From the NCBI GenBank assembly GCA_017530275.1, contig JAFXMP010000186.1:1-11782 (forward strand): 11,782 nucleotides of DNA, written 5' to 3'. Source of the DNA: Clostridia bacterium. GTDB taxonomy: Bacteria; Bacillota_A; Clostridia; Christensenellales; Aristaeellaceae. The position numbers and the translations under genes were made by a program. This document shows, piece after piece, positions 1-6,672 of this stretch. Within the stretch, counting starts at the first letter, position 1. Every line of letters starts with the position of its first letter. Under the pieces are notes generated by a model. The model had not been told where the DNA came from. It made no database searches and saw only the letters and a list, made by a program, of their open reading frames with translations.

Positions 1-520
1 AGACGAAATCGCGGAGAGGCTTCATAGCGCCGAAAGACTTACGGATAAGATAGATACCATCCACCTTGCCGGAAACGGAGCATTGATGTTCAAAGAGACT
101 CCAATCGTGCTTGGCTTTAAGCACCTCATCAGCCTGTTTTTGAGCATAGTCACGATACCTGGCATAGCCATCCTCATAGAAGCAAGCTTTTGCCTGCTTA
201 TTCACCCGGATTCTGACATCATTGCCATTGACTCGGCCTCCGTTCTTTTGGAAGACGACCAGCATGGTCATCTTACTCAATCCGTCTTTGCTCCACGCAA
301 TAGGATTACGACTCAATCGTTCTGAGAGGACATGGCTGACCATGGGCTCGGTGCAGCTGCCGCAAGCCGTCTTCTGCATGCGGAGCACGATTGCATCCCA
401 GTGTGAAGCGCAGTAGGCTGTGAAATCCCTGACCTTCTCCCTGCCGCTTTCCGTCGCTTGTCTGTCATATATGCTTGCACAATACTTCTCAAGGGCTTTA
501 TACTCGAACAGCCAACCCGT
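1..520 (-). pseudogene. Truncated transposase, probable ISLre2 (UPF0236) family, C-terminal part
   Basis: Minus-strand frame open from 520 to the left edge (173 codons), with an in-frame TGA at 523-521 and no convincing start codon. The translation contains WLFEYKALEKY, then FTAYCASHWDAIVLRMQ, then SHVLSERLSRNPIAWSKDG and the stretch MTMLVVFQKNGG. I recognise the SHVLS-R-SR-P-WS-DG block as the C-terminal region of ISLre2/UPF0236 transposases, which are normally about 450-500 residues. The N-terminal two thirds is therefore missing, and the C-terminus continues beyond the window. The break falls on the 23-bp palindrome at 519-541. It is almost certainly not functional here. Family assignment is from memory of the motif and could be wrong, but the conserved protein character of the frame is clear. 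Confidence 0.62.
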
Positions 521-541
521 TCACATCGACTCGATGTGAAC
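519..541. repeat. 23-bp perfect palindrome at the transposase break
   Basis: Arms GTTCACATCGA and TCGATGTGAAC (11 bp each) flank a single central C. It lies 33 bp downstream of the AraC stop codon and exactly where the transposase frame ends. No T-tract follows on either strand, so it is not a standard intrinsic terminator. It could be a protein-binding operator, a recombination scar, or a weak stem-loop that ends the regulator transcript. Confidence 0.75.
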
Positions 542-573
542 AAGTTCAAGTACCTGACAAATTGCACTATTAT

Positions 574-1638
574 TCATCTCGCAGTCAGCCGATCACTTTC
601 CTGATACTTCCTTCTGTACGCGTTGGGCGTTTGCCCCACGTGTTTTTTGAATACCCGGATGAACTGATCGCTGCCTTCATAGCCGATCTGTACGGCGACA
701 TCCAGAACGCTGAGAGAGGTATCGCGCAGCAGCTGTTTTGCGTTCTCCAGGCGGATATTGGTCAGCAGCTCCGTAAAGGTCTGGCCGGTGATATGCTTGA
801 TCATGCGGGAGGCATGCTCCGGCGAATAGTGAAAATCCCCGGCAAGACTGACGAGCGTCACATCGGTGGAATGGTCCTGGATGTACCGGACAATCCGGAG
901 CGCCTCATCGGAGGCATCGGGCTGATTCGCGGGCAGATCGCAGCTGGTCATGTACCGGCGCAGGAGCAGCACGAAAATCTTGGTTACCACAGCGTTGATC
1001 AGCTCGTTGTAGTAGGCCTCCTGGTCAAAGGTTTCACTGCACAGCTCGATAAAGGCATAGTGCAGATCCAGATCTTCCCTGGTATGGAACAGCAGATAGT
1101 CAATGCCCGGTTTGCTGAGCAGCGTGCTCATGAAGAAGTTGGCGAGCAGATTATCCCCCCGCAGAATGCTGTAGAAATATTGCCGGAAGGTGGAGCGCCG
1201 GATCAGCACGTCGATGATCACGCTCTCGTCGTTCACGTCCAGGGAGTGGGTCACCTTGGGCTGGATGAAGCACAGGTCGCCTTTATGCAGGATGGACCTG
1301 TTCTCCCCCATCTGATGGATGCAGCGGCCTTCCAGCACAAAAAACATCTCAAAGAAATTGTGGTGATGAGGAATCGCCGGCGTATAGCAATTGTGTTTGA
1401 AGACGTGAATACCCTCCCGCCGGTCAGAGGAGAAGTACCAGTCCTCCAGGTACTCGGGCGGGATCGTATCCTCCCACTCCGGTACCAGCAGGTTCTTTTC
1501 ATGCACCAGCTCCCGGTCGATCCCGGCCAGATACTCCTCAAAACCGATTCCCGAGGCTTTGGCAAGCCTGTAATTTCTGTAAAACACTTCACTCTCGTTC
1601 AAAGCGCGCAGATGGTTCATCAACTGCATCTCATCCAT
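574..1638 (-). CDS. AraC-family transcriptional regulator with N-terminal cupin sensor
   Basis: A 354-residue cytoplasmic regulator. Residues about 78-160 form a cupin-like sensor domain (PHHHNFFEMFFVLEG, then HKGDLCFIQPKVTHSL), typical of sugar-sensing AraC/XylS proteins. Residues about 262-346 are the double helix-turn-helix domain, with IRLENAKQLLRDTSLSVLDVA and the family hallmark GYEGSDQFIRVFKKHVGQTP followed by AYRR. Length and layout fit cupin-AraC regulators. Start chosen at the first ATG (1638). A weak purine stretch (AAAGAGAG) sits about 10 bp upstream, and ATG at 1629 is an alternative. It is divergent from the sugar operon with a shared 246-bp intergenic region, so it is very probably the operon's own activator responding to the imported sugar (inference). 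A good sigma-A-type promoter lies upstream (1676-1704). Confidence 0.93.
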   Translation of the reverse strand: MDEMQLMNHLRALNESEVFYRNYRLAKASGIGFEEYLAGIDRELVHEKNLLVPEWEDTIPPEYLEDWYFSSDRREGIHVFKHNCYTPAIPHHHNFFEMFFVLEGRCIHQMGENRSILHKGDLCFIQPKVTHSLDVNDESVIIDVLIRRSTFRQYFYSILRGDNLLANFFMSTLLSKPGIDYLLFHTREDLDLHYAFIELCSETFDQEAYYNELINAVVTKIFVLLLRRYMTSCDLPANQPDASDEALRIVRYIQDHSTDVTLVSLAGDFHYSPEHASRMIKHITGQTFTELLTNIRLENAKQLLRDTSLSVLDVAVQIGYEGSDQFIRVFKKHVGQTPNAYRRKYQESDRLTAR

Positions 1639-1658
1639 CGGGTTAACGCTCTCTTTCG

Positions 1659-1704
1659 TCTGTGGATTCTATCACAGAATAAGCGTGAATTCGGAATTTG
1701 TCAA
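1659..1704 (-). promoter_or_regulatory. Promoter of the AraC-family regulator with possible operator
   Basis: On the minus strand TTGACA (1704-1699) is followed after exactly 17 bp by TATTCT (1681-1676), a perfect -35 with a 4/6 -10, placed 38 bp before the regulator start. An inverted repeat TCTGTG-N8-CACAGA (1659-1678) overlaps the -10 and could be an operator, for example for autoregulation. The promoter is seen directly; the operator role is inference. Confidence 0.6.
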
Positions 1705-1838
1705 TCTTTCATGCACATTTTATCGCTGCATGCCCATACAGAGCCGAAAGTATCCATAACAGACAAATCACCAGCCCTATAAATCAATTTTGGTCTGTAT
1801 TATCTGTCAAATATGATCACGATTTGTGTTCTGCCGCA

Positions 1839-1847
1839 TGCTATAAT
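1839..1847 (+). promoter_or_regulatory. Extended -10 promoter of the sugar operon
   Basis: TG-C-TATAAT is a perfect extended -10, 37 bp upstream of the ATPase gene start. At the matching -35 position (about 1819-1824) the sequence is ACGATT, which is poor. A strong -10 without a -35 is typical of promoters that need an upstream-bound activator, in keeping with the divergent AraC gene. Binding sites for the regulator presumably lie between about 1705 and 1825; I could not identify a convincing pair of repeats there. Confidence 0.6.
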
Positions 1848-1884
1848 ACGTCTGAAAAGCAATCCAAGCGGATGGGGTGACTGC

Positions 1885-3372
1885 ATGGAACCGATCTTAA
1901 CGGTAAGGGGCATGGATAAGCGTTTCGGCGCCACAATCGCACTGCGGCAGGTTGACCTGGACGTGTATCCCGGCGAGATCCGGGGACTGATCGGGGAGAA
2001 CGGCAGCGGCAAATCCACACTGACCTCGATCATCGCGGGCATTCAGAAGGCAGACGCCGGAGAGGTGCGCTTCCATGGCAAACCCTGGCAGCCCGCGTCC
2101 ATGATCGACGCGCTGGAGCACGGCATCGGCATGATCGTGCAGGAAATGGGCACCATCCCAGGCATCAGCGTGGCGGAAAACCTGTTTTTAGGCGAAGCCA
2201 GCCGATTCCGCAATAAGCTGGGGTTAGTCAGCCGGAAGGCCATGGAGCAGGAGGCCCGGAAGGCGCTGGACGTGATCCACGCCGATCATATTCAGCCCGG
2301 CACCCCAACTGCTTTGCTGGACCTGCAGGAGCGCAAGCTGGTGGAAGTGGCCAAGGTGATGGTGAAAAAGCCGGAGATCCTGGTGGTGGACGAAACCACC
2401 ACGGCGCTCTCCCAGAAGGGCCGGGAGTTGCTGTATCAGCTGATGGAAAGCCTGAAAAAAGAGGGCAAGGCCGTCATTTTTATCTCCCACGATCTGGACG
2501 AAATCAAGCGGGTCTGCGACACGCTGACCGTGCTCAGGGACGGCAAAATCATCACCCATTTTACCAAAGATAATTATGATGACGATTCCATCAAAACCAG
2601 CATGATTGGCCGGGAGATGCAGGGTGATTACTACCGGGCGGACAATGAACCATCCTGGCAGGAGAAAGTACTCCTGAAGGCGGATCACCTGACTGGAAGC
2701 GGCCTCAAGGATATATCGCTGGAAATTCGCGCAGGCGAGATCCTGGGCGTCGGCGGCCTCAGTGAGTGCGGCATGCACAGCCTGGGCAAGGCACTGTTCG
2801 GCGGCGCGATGCTGGATAGCGGCACCGTGGAAACCGAGGGGAAGGCATACAGCGATCCAAGGCGGGCCACAGCCCTGGGCGTGGGCTACGTATCCAAGGA
2901 GCGGGACACCGAATCCCTGTGCCAGCAGGCATCCATCCGCGATAATATCGCCATCGGGGGACTCAAGCATATCCAAAAGAAAAAGCTGATCCTGAAAAAG
3001 CGGGAAACAGCCTATGTGCAAAAGCAGGTGGATGCTCTGAGCATCAAATGCCGCCATATGGAGCAGCCCGTCAGCGCCATGAGCGGCGGCAACAAGCAAA
3101 AGGTGGTCTTCGGCAAGTGGCTGGGGGCAGGAAGCGGGGTGCTGATTCTGGATTGTCCCACCCGCGGCGTGGACATCGGCGTCAAGCAAAGCATGTACCA
3201 GTTGATCACGAGGATGAAAAATGAGGGCAAGGCCATCCTGATCATTTCAGAGGAAATGGCCGAGCTCATCGGTATGTGCGACCGGCTCTTGGTCATGAAG
3301 GACGGAGCCGTGCAAAAGGAATTCCTGCGGGGACAGATGAACGAAGCGGATATCATCCGCTACATGATTTAA
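1885..3372 (+). CDS. Sugar ABC transporter ATP-binding protein (RbsA/MglA type, two NBDs)
   Basis: A 495-residue double-ABC ATPase that powers carbohydrate uptake with the two permeases downstream. NBD1 has an intact Walker A (GENGSGKST, 37-45), a Q-loop at Gln86, Walker B ILVVDE (165-170) and His202. Its signature is degenerate (LLDLQERKLVEVAK, 144-157). NBD2 lacks a Walker A lysine (GVGGLSECGMHSLGK, from 288) and has a clean MSGGN signature (399-403). Its Walker B reads LILDCPTRG, with Cys424 where RbsA-type proteins usually have Glu. Only one of the two composite ATP sites therefore looks catalytic, as known for this family. Start at 1885: GGGGTGA lies just upstream and the protein then begins at the usual MEPILTVRGMDKRFG. 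An upstream ATG at 1813 precedes the -10 promoter and adds unrelated residues. First gene of the operon. Confidence 0.95.
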   Translation: MEPILTVRGMDKRFGATIALRQVDLDVYPGEIRGLIGENGSGKSTLTSIIAGIQKADAGEVRFHGKPWQPASMIDALEHGIGMIVQEMGTIPGISVAENLFLGEASRFRNKLGLVSRKAMEQEARKALDVIHADHIQPGTPTALLDLQERKLVEVAKVMVKKPEILVVDETTTALSQKGRELLYQLMESLKKEGKAVIFISHDLDEIKRVCDTLTVLRDGKIITHFTKDNYDDDSIKTSMIGREMQGDYYRADNEPSWQEKVLLKADHLTGSGLKDISLEIRAGEILGVGGLSECGMHSLGKALFGGAMLDSGTVETEGKAYSDPRRATALGVGYVSKERDTESLCQQASIRDNIAIGGLKHIQKKKLILKKRETAYVQKQVDALSIKCRHMEQPVSAMSGGNKQKVVFGKWLGAGSGVLILDCPTRGVDIGVKQSMYQLITRMKNEGKAILIISEEMAELIGMCDRLLVMKDGAVQKEFLRGQMNEADIIRYMI

Positions 3373-3384
3373 GGGGGCGGCGTG

Positions 3385-4344
3385 ATGGGAAAGCAAACGT
3401 GGAAAGAGCGCATCCCGGCATTTGCCTCCATCCTGGGGCTGTTTACGCTGATCGCCGCCTATTATATCGTTGGCGCGATCCGGGACGCCAACGTGGCTTA
3501 CGGCCTCAAAGCCATCGTCAATCAGAGCGTGGTGGTGGCTCTGGTGGCCACGGGCGCGGTGTTCATCTATACCCTGGGCAGCTTTGACATCAGCCTGGGC
3601 GCGGCCACGGGCGTCAGCGCGCTGCTCGGCGCGATGGCCTATAACGCGACAGGAAGCCTCATCGTCATGTTCCTGGTCTGCGTAGGCGTGGCGGTGGCGC
3701 TGGGCTTTATCAACTCCTCCCTGGCTTCCATCTTCAACCTGCCCATCTTCGTTACCACCGTGGCCATGATGAGCGTACTCAGCGCCTTCATGCTGATCCT
3801 GATCGGCTGGAACGGCGCGGGCGACACCATCAAGGTAAAGGCTCGGGACGTGCGCCCGCTGGATAATATTCCCTTCAAGGTGTTCATTCTGGTGGCCTAT
3901 ATCGCCCTGTGCTGGTTCGTGTTCACCCTGCTGCCCACGGGGCGGGAAGCCAAATTCATCGGCGGCAACCCGGTATGCGCCCGACTCAGCGGCATCAATG
4001 AAAAAAAGCTGGGCATTATCGCCTCGCTGATTTCCGCCGTGGGCATCGGCCTAGGCGCGTTCCTGACCATCGTCTACGCTCCGACGCTCACCAAGGATAC
4101 CGCCTCCTCCATCGGCATGGATGCGATCATCGCCATCGTGTTTGGCGGCATGCCGGTATCCGGCGGGCCCCGGAGCCGCATCCTGTCCGCCGTGGTAGGC
4201 GCGTTTTCCATGGGCTTTATGACCCAGATCATGTCCATGCTGAACCTGGGCAGCGGTTACGGGCAGATGATCAAGGCCGCCATTTTCCTGCTGGTGGTGT
4301 TCATCGCCCTGGGCAGCCAGCGCGGCAAGCTACTCACCCGATGA
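3385..4344 (+). CDS. Sugar ABC transporter permease (RbsC type), permease 1
   Basis: A 319-residue integral membrane protein of the branched-chain/ribose permease family (BPD_transp_2). It is built from hydrophobic helices starting at about residue 13 (FASILGLFTLIAAYYIVGAI) and has the family motifs. FDISLGAATGVSALLG (68-82) corresponds to the DLSVG block of RbsC. GREAKFIGGNPVCARLSGI (186-204) is the cytoplasmic loop that contacts the ATPase. VFGGMPVSGGPRSRILSAVVGA (252-273) matches the FGG-SL-GG region. It lies 12 bp after the ATPase stop. ATG 3385 is preferred over GTG 3382 because AAGGGGG ends 7 bp before the ATG. Pairs with permease 2 to form the membrane channel (inference). Confidence 0.93.
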   Translation: MGKQTWKERIPAFASILGLFTLIAAYYIVGAIRDANVAYGLKAIVNQSVVVALVATGAVFIYTLGSFDISLGAATGVSALLGAMAYNATGSLIVMFLVCVGVAVALGFINSSLASIFNLPIFVTTVAMMSVLSAFMLILIGWNGAGDTIKVKARDVRPLDNIPFKVFILVAYIALCWFVFTLLPTGREAKFIGGNPVCARLSGINEKKLGIIASLISAVGIGLGAFLTIVYAPTLTKDTASSIGMDAIIAIVFGGMPVSGGPRSRILSAVVGAFSMGFMTQIMSMLNLGSGYGQMIKAAIFLLVVFIALGSQRGKLLTR

Positions 4345-4361
4345 TAACGCGGCAAGCGTTA
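4345..4361 (+). repeat. Small hairpin between permease 1 and the binding-protein gene
   Basis: TAACGC-GGCAA-GCGTTA is a perfect 6-bp stem with a 5-nt loop directly after the permease stop codon, 17 bp before the ribosome binding site of the next gene. The 10-mer CGCGGCAAGC occurs twice (4321-4330 and 4348-4357), so a short local duplication may have created it. No T-tract follows, so it is not a terminator. It could be an RNA processing or stability element (inference). Confidence 0.45.
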
Positions 4362-4392
4362 CAATAAATCATTTGAAAAAGGAGAAACGAAC

Positions 4393-5580
4393 ATGAAAAA
4401 CCTGAAGCGTATCCTGTGCCTGGCCCTGTGCCTGATGCTGACGCTGGCCTGCGTGCCCGCCATGGCCGCCGGTTCCACCAAGATCGGCGTGCTGGTGGCC
4501 GACGCCACCGGCGCGGAAGCCCTGGCTTTCCGTGCGTACTATGAAAAGTACATCGCGGGCGCTTACGACGTGGAGTTCATCTATTCTGAGGAACTGAACA
4601 CCGCTGACGGTGAAAAGAACGCCATCGATAACTTCATCGTCAACAACTGCAAGGCCATCATCTCCTTCTCCAGCGTAGACCGTCCCGCCCAGATCGAGCA
4701 GTGCGACGCCGCAGGCATCTACTATGCCGTGGCCACCGGTACGCTGACCGATGAGGAGTACGAGGAATTCAAGGATTACGAATACTATGTGGGCGCTATC
4801 GGCCCCAGCCTGAACACCGAATTTCAGGTGGGCTATGATATGGCGGCTTACTACATCGACAAAGGCATGACCAGGTTTGGCATCTTCGGCGGCGCTGTGC
4901 CTTATCGGACCGATATGCACATCTACCGCGCGGCGGGCATGCTGACCGCTATGATCGAGAAGGGCGGCGAGGGCGCTGCTTATCAGGGACTCACCGATCC
5001 CGGCGCCATCATCGGCATGATCTACGGCACCGGCGCCATCGAAACCGGCAAGATTGGCAATCTGGAGCTGATGGCTTATGTGGGCGGCTATGACTTTGAC
5101 GACGCGTGGTTCGGCAAGCTGGCCCAGATGGCGGGCACCGAGGGCATCGAAGCCATCCTGACCGTGGGCAGCGGCGTGGACGTGCTGGGCAGCTTTGTGG
5201 CGGGCTCCAATGTGAAGCTGGCGACTGTGGACAGCTTTACCGCCGCCATGGGCGAAGCCATGAACAGCGGCATCATCGATTACGTGGCCGGCAAGTTTGC
5301 CACCTCCATCGGCCCCATCTTCGTCGCCACGCTGAACGCCGTGAACGGCCAGCCCATCCGGAATGAGGAAGGCTGCGCCCTGGCCCTGGATCAGGGCTAC
5401 TGGGTCGCTACCGACGCGGAACAGTTCGCCCAGTACTACGCGGTGGATTCCTCCGAAGAGAACCCCGCCTACAGCAAGGATATTCTGGATGCCTACGCCC
5501 CCGCCGGCGTGAGCTATGAAGACTTCGCTGCCTTCGTGGCCCAGTATTCCTTCGATGAGATTGTGGCGCTGAAAAAGTAA
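4393..5580 (+). CDS. Secreted sugar-binding protein of the ABC transporter (periplasmic-binding type I fold)
   Basis: A 395-residue extracellular solute-binding protein that captures the sugar for the transporter. Residues 1-25 form a signal peptide: MKNLKR, a hydrophobic core LCLALCLMLTLAC, then the cleavage motif AMA (23-25). The mature part begins GSTKIGVLVADATGAEA, the usual first beta-strand of type I sugar-binding proteins. ISFSSVDRPAQIEQCDAAGI fits the second strand/helix unit of the N-lobe. The start has an excellent ribosome binding site (AAAGGAG, 8 bp upstream). Cys20 sits in TLAC, which is not a good lipobox, so I see no clear lipid anchor, unusual for a monoderm binding protein. 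The gene sits between the two permease genes and is followed by a strong terminator and hairpin, which suggests it is expressed above its neighbours. The ligand cannot be told from the sequence. Confidence 0.9.
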   Translation: MKNLKRILCLALCLMLTLACVPAMAAGSTKIGVLVADATGAEALAFRAYYEKYIAGAYDVEFIYSEELNTADGEKNAIDNFIVNNCKAIISFSSVDRPAQIEQCDAAGIYYAVATGTLTDEEYEEFKDYEYYVGAIGPSLNTEFQVGYDMAAYYIDKGMTRFGIFGGAVPYRTDMHIYRAAGMLTAMIEKGGEGAAYQGLTDPGAIIGMIYGTGAIETGKIGNLELMAYVGGYDFDDAWFGKLAQMAGTEGIEAILTVGSGVDVLGSFVAGSNVKLATVDSFTAAMGEAMNSGIIDYVAGKFATSIGPIFVATLNAVNGQPIRNEEGCALALDQGYWVATDAEQFAQYYAVDSSEENPAYSKDILDAYAPAGVSYEDFAAFVAQYSFDEIVALKK

Positions 5581-5588
5581 CCATTTCT

Positions 5589-5627
5589 GCCGGGGCGGAG
5601 AAACGCTCCGCTCCCGGCGCTCTTTTT
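5589..5627 (+). terminator. Intra-operon intrinsic terminator after the binding-protein gene
   Basis: GCCGGG-GCGGAG (5589-5600) pairs with CTCCGC (5606-5611) and CCCGGC (5613-5618), with one bulged T and an AAACG loop. GCTCTTTTT follows. A 12-bp GC-rich stem with a T-tract is a textbook Rho-independent terminator. It begins 8 bp after the stop codon. It should partly end transcripts after the binding protein, with read-through supplying the last four genes. Confidence 0.8.
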
Positions 5628-5666
5628 GCGGGGGCATCCCCGCGACGCCTCCGCAAAAGGAGCGCC
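5616..5666 (+). repeat. Long 19-bp stem-loop overlapping the terminator tail
   Basis: Positions 5616-5634 (GGCGCTCTTTTTGCGGGGG) pair with 5648-5666 along 19 bp, with only two G-U wobbles and a 13-nt loop. The stem takes up the terminator's T-tract and the last three bases of its 3' arm, so the two structures compete. It ends 11 bp before the AAGGAG site of the next gene. It may be an mRNA-stabilising or processing hairpin, or part of an attenuation switch (inference). Confidence 0.75.
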
Positions 5667-5691
5667 AACCATACACGAAGGAGTGACCGAC

Positions 5692-6672
5692 ATGAAGAAG
5701 CATTCCCTTCTCAAAAACCTGCTGCTCAGCCTGCTGATCCCCTGCGCGGTGCTGGCAGTGCTGGAAATCATCGCCTTGGCGAAAGGTGTACGCCTGTTCG
5801 TAAACGCGGACAGCTGGAAGCTCTTTTTCCGGGCGGTGGCCAATGTGACGCTGACCACCTTCGCCCTCTCCATCAATTTGGATTCTGGCCGATTCGACTT
5901 TTCCCTGGGCGCGGTATCCATGCTGTCCGCTACCATCGCGGGCACGCTGAGCCAGCAATGGAACATGGGCCCCTGGCTTACCCTGGCCGTGACCGTGTGC
6001 GTGGCTGCCGGGCTGGGGCTGATCCACGGGGGCGTTTATGTGCTCACCCGCATCCCGCCCATCATCGTTTCCCTGGGCATGGCCCTGTTTTATGAAGGCT
6101 GCGCCTTCGCCTTCACGGGCGGCAAGGGCGTGTCCCTCGTCACCCGCATGGATATCATCGGCTTTTCGCAGATCGGCAATTATATCCTGGTAACGGCCGT
6201 CGCCGTGGCGCTGATCGTGCTGCTGTTCGATTACACACGCTTCGGGGCCAATTATCGGGCGCTGGTCAGCGGGCAGAAGATCGCCGTAGAAACGGGTATC
6301 CATGAGGTGGGCAACGCCCTGGGCTGCTATGCCGTCAGCGGCGCGCTGATGGGCGTGGTGGGCTTCATCAGTATGGCCAACACCGGCAGCCAGCAGATGG
6401 CGCTCAATTTCGGTTCCATCGGCATCATGTTCACCGCCTTCCTGCCCATGTTCATCGGCGGCTGGATCGGCCGATATATCAATAAGCGCATCGGCATTAT
6501 GCTGGGGGCCGTTTCCATGGCGATGATCTCCCTGGCCTACGCCCGGTTTGATACGGCGTCCTCCGTGCAGAGCATCGTATCGGCCCTGCTGCTGGTGCTG
6601 TTCCTTATTTATCTGAACAATGAATTTGCCATCCTGTCCAAATTCCGCAAAAAGCAGGAGATTAAAGCATGA
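5692..6672 (+). CDS. Sugar ABC transporter permease (RbsC type), permease 2
   Basis: A 326-residue membrane protein of the same permease family as permease 1 but clearly divergent from it. The first helix is at about residues 7-29. INLDSGRFDFSLGAVSMLSA (61-80) carries the DLSVG-like family motif, and YTRFGANYRALVSGQKIAVETG (181-202) is the ATPase-facing loop. The region normally reading GG-SL-GG is replaced by LPMFIGGWIGRYINKRIG (251-268), so it is a specialised partner rather than a recent duplicate. The start at 5692 has AAGGAG 8 bp upstream. The frame is open further upstream, but that extension lies inside the hairpin region and does not look like protein. Its stop overlaps the next start (ATGA at 6669), suggesting translational coupling with the GH3 gene. 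Probably a heterodimer with permease 1. Confidence 0.92.
   Translation: MKKHSLLKNLLLSLLIPCAVLAVLEIIALAKGVRLFVNADSWKLFFRAVANVTLTTFALSINLDSGRFDFSLGAVSMLSATIAGTLSQQWNMGPWLTLAVTVCVAAGLGLIHGGVYVLTRIPPIIVSLGMALFYEGCAFAFTGGKGVSLVTRMDIIGFSQIGNYILVTAVAVALIVLLFDYTRFGANYRALVSGQKIAVETGIHEVGNALGCYAVSGALMGVVGFISMANTGSQQMALNFGSIGIMFTAFLPMFIGGWIGRYINKRIGIMLGAVSMAMISLAYARFDTASSVQSIVSALLLVLFLIYLNNEFAILSKFRKKQEIKA

Noticed and set aside
475..1782. 435-codon plus-strand frame opposite the AraC gene
   Set aside because: The minus-strand frame encodes a clear cupin-AraC protein; the plus-strand translation has no family features.
1813..1884. Upstream ATG extension of the ATPase gene
   Set aside because: It starts before the -10 promoter and adds 24 residues absent from the family; ATG 1885 has GGGGTGA upstream.
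2224..3189. 321-codon minus-strand frame opposite the ATPase gene
   Set aside because: Shadow of a gene with clear Walker and signature motifs; no recognisable protein features of its own.
5589..5691. Riboswitch before permease 2
   Set aside because: The structures are simple long stems with no conserved aptamer core that I recognise; terminator plus stabilising hairpin explains them.
4369..6303. 644-codon open frame on the minus strand across the binding-protein and permease 2 genes
   Set aside because: It is antisense to two well-supported genes, rich in His, Gln and Gly as expected of a GC-rich shadow frame, and shows no domain.
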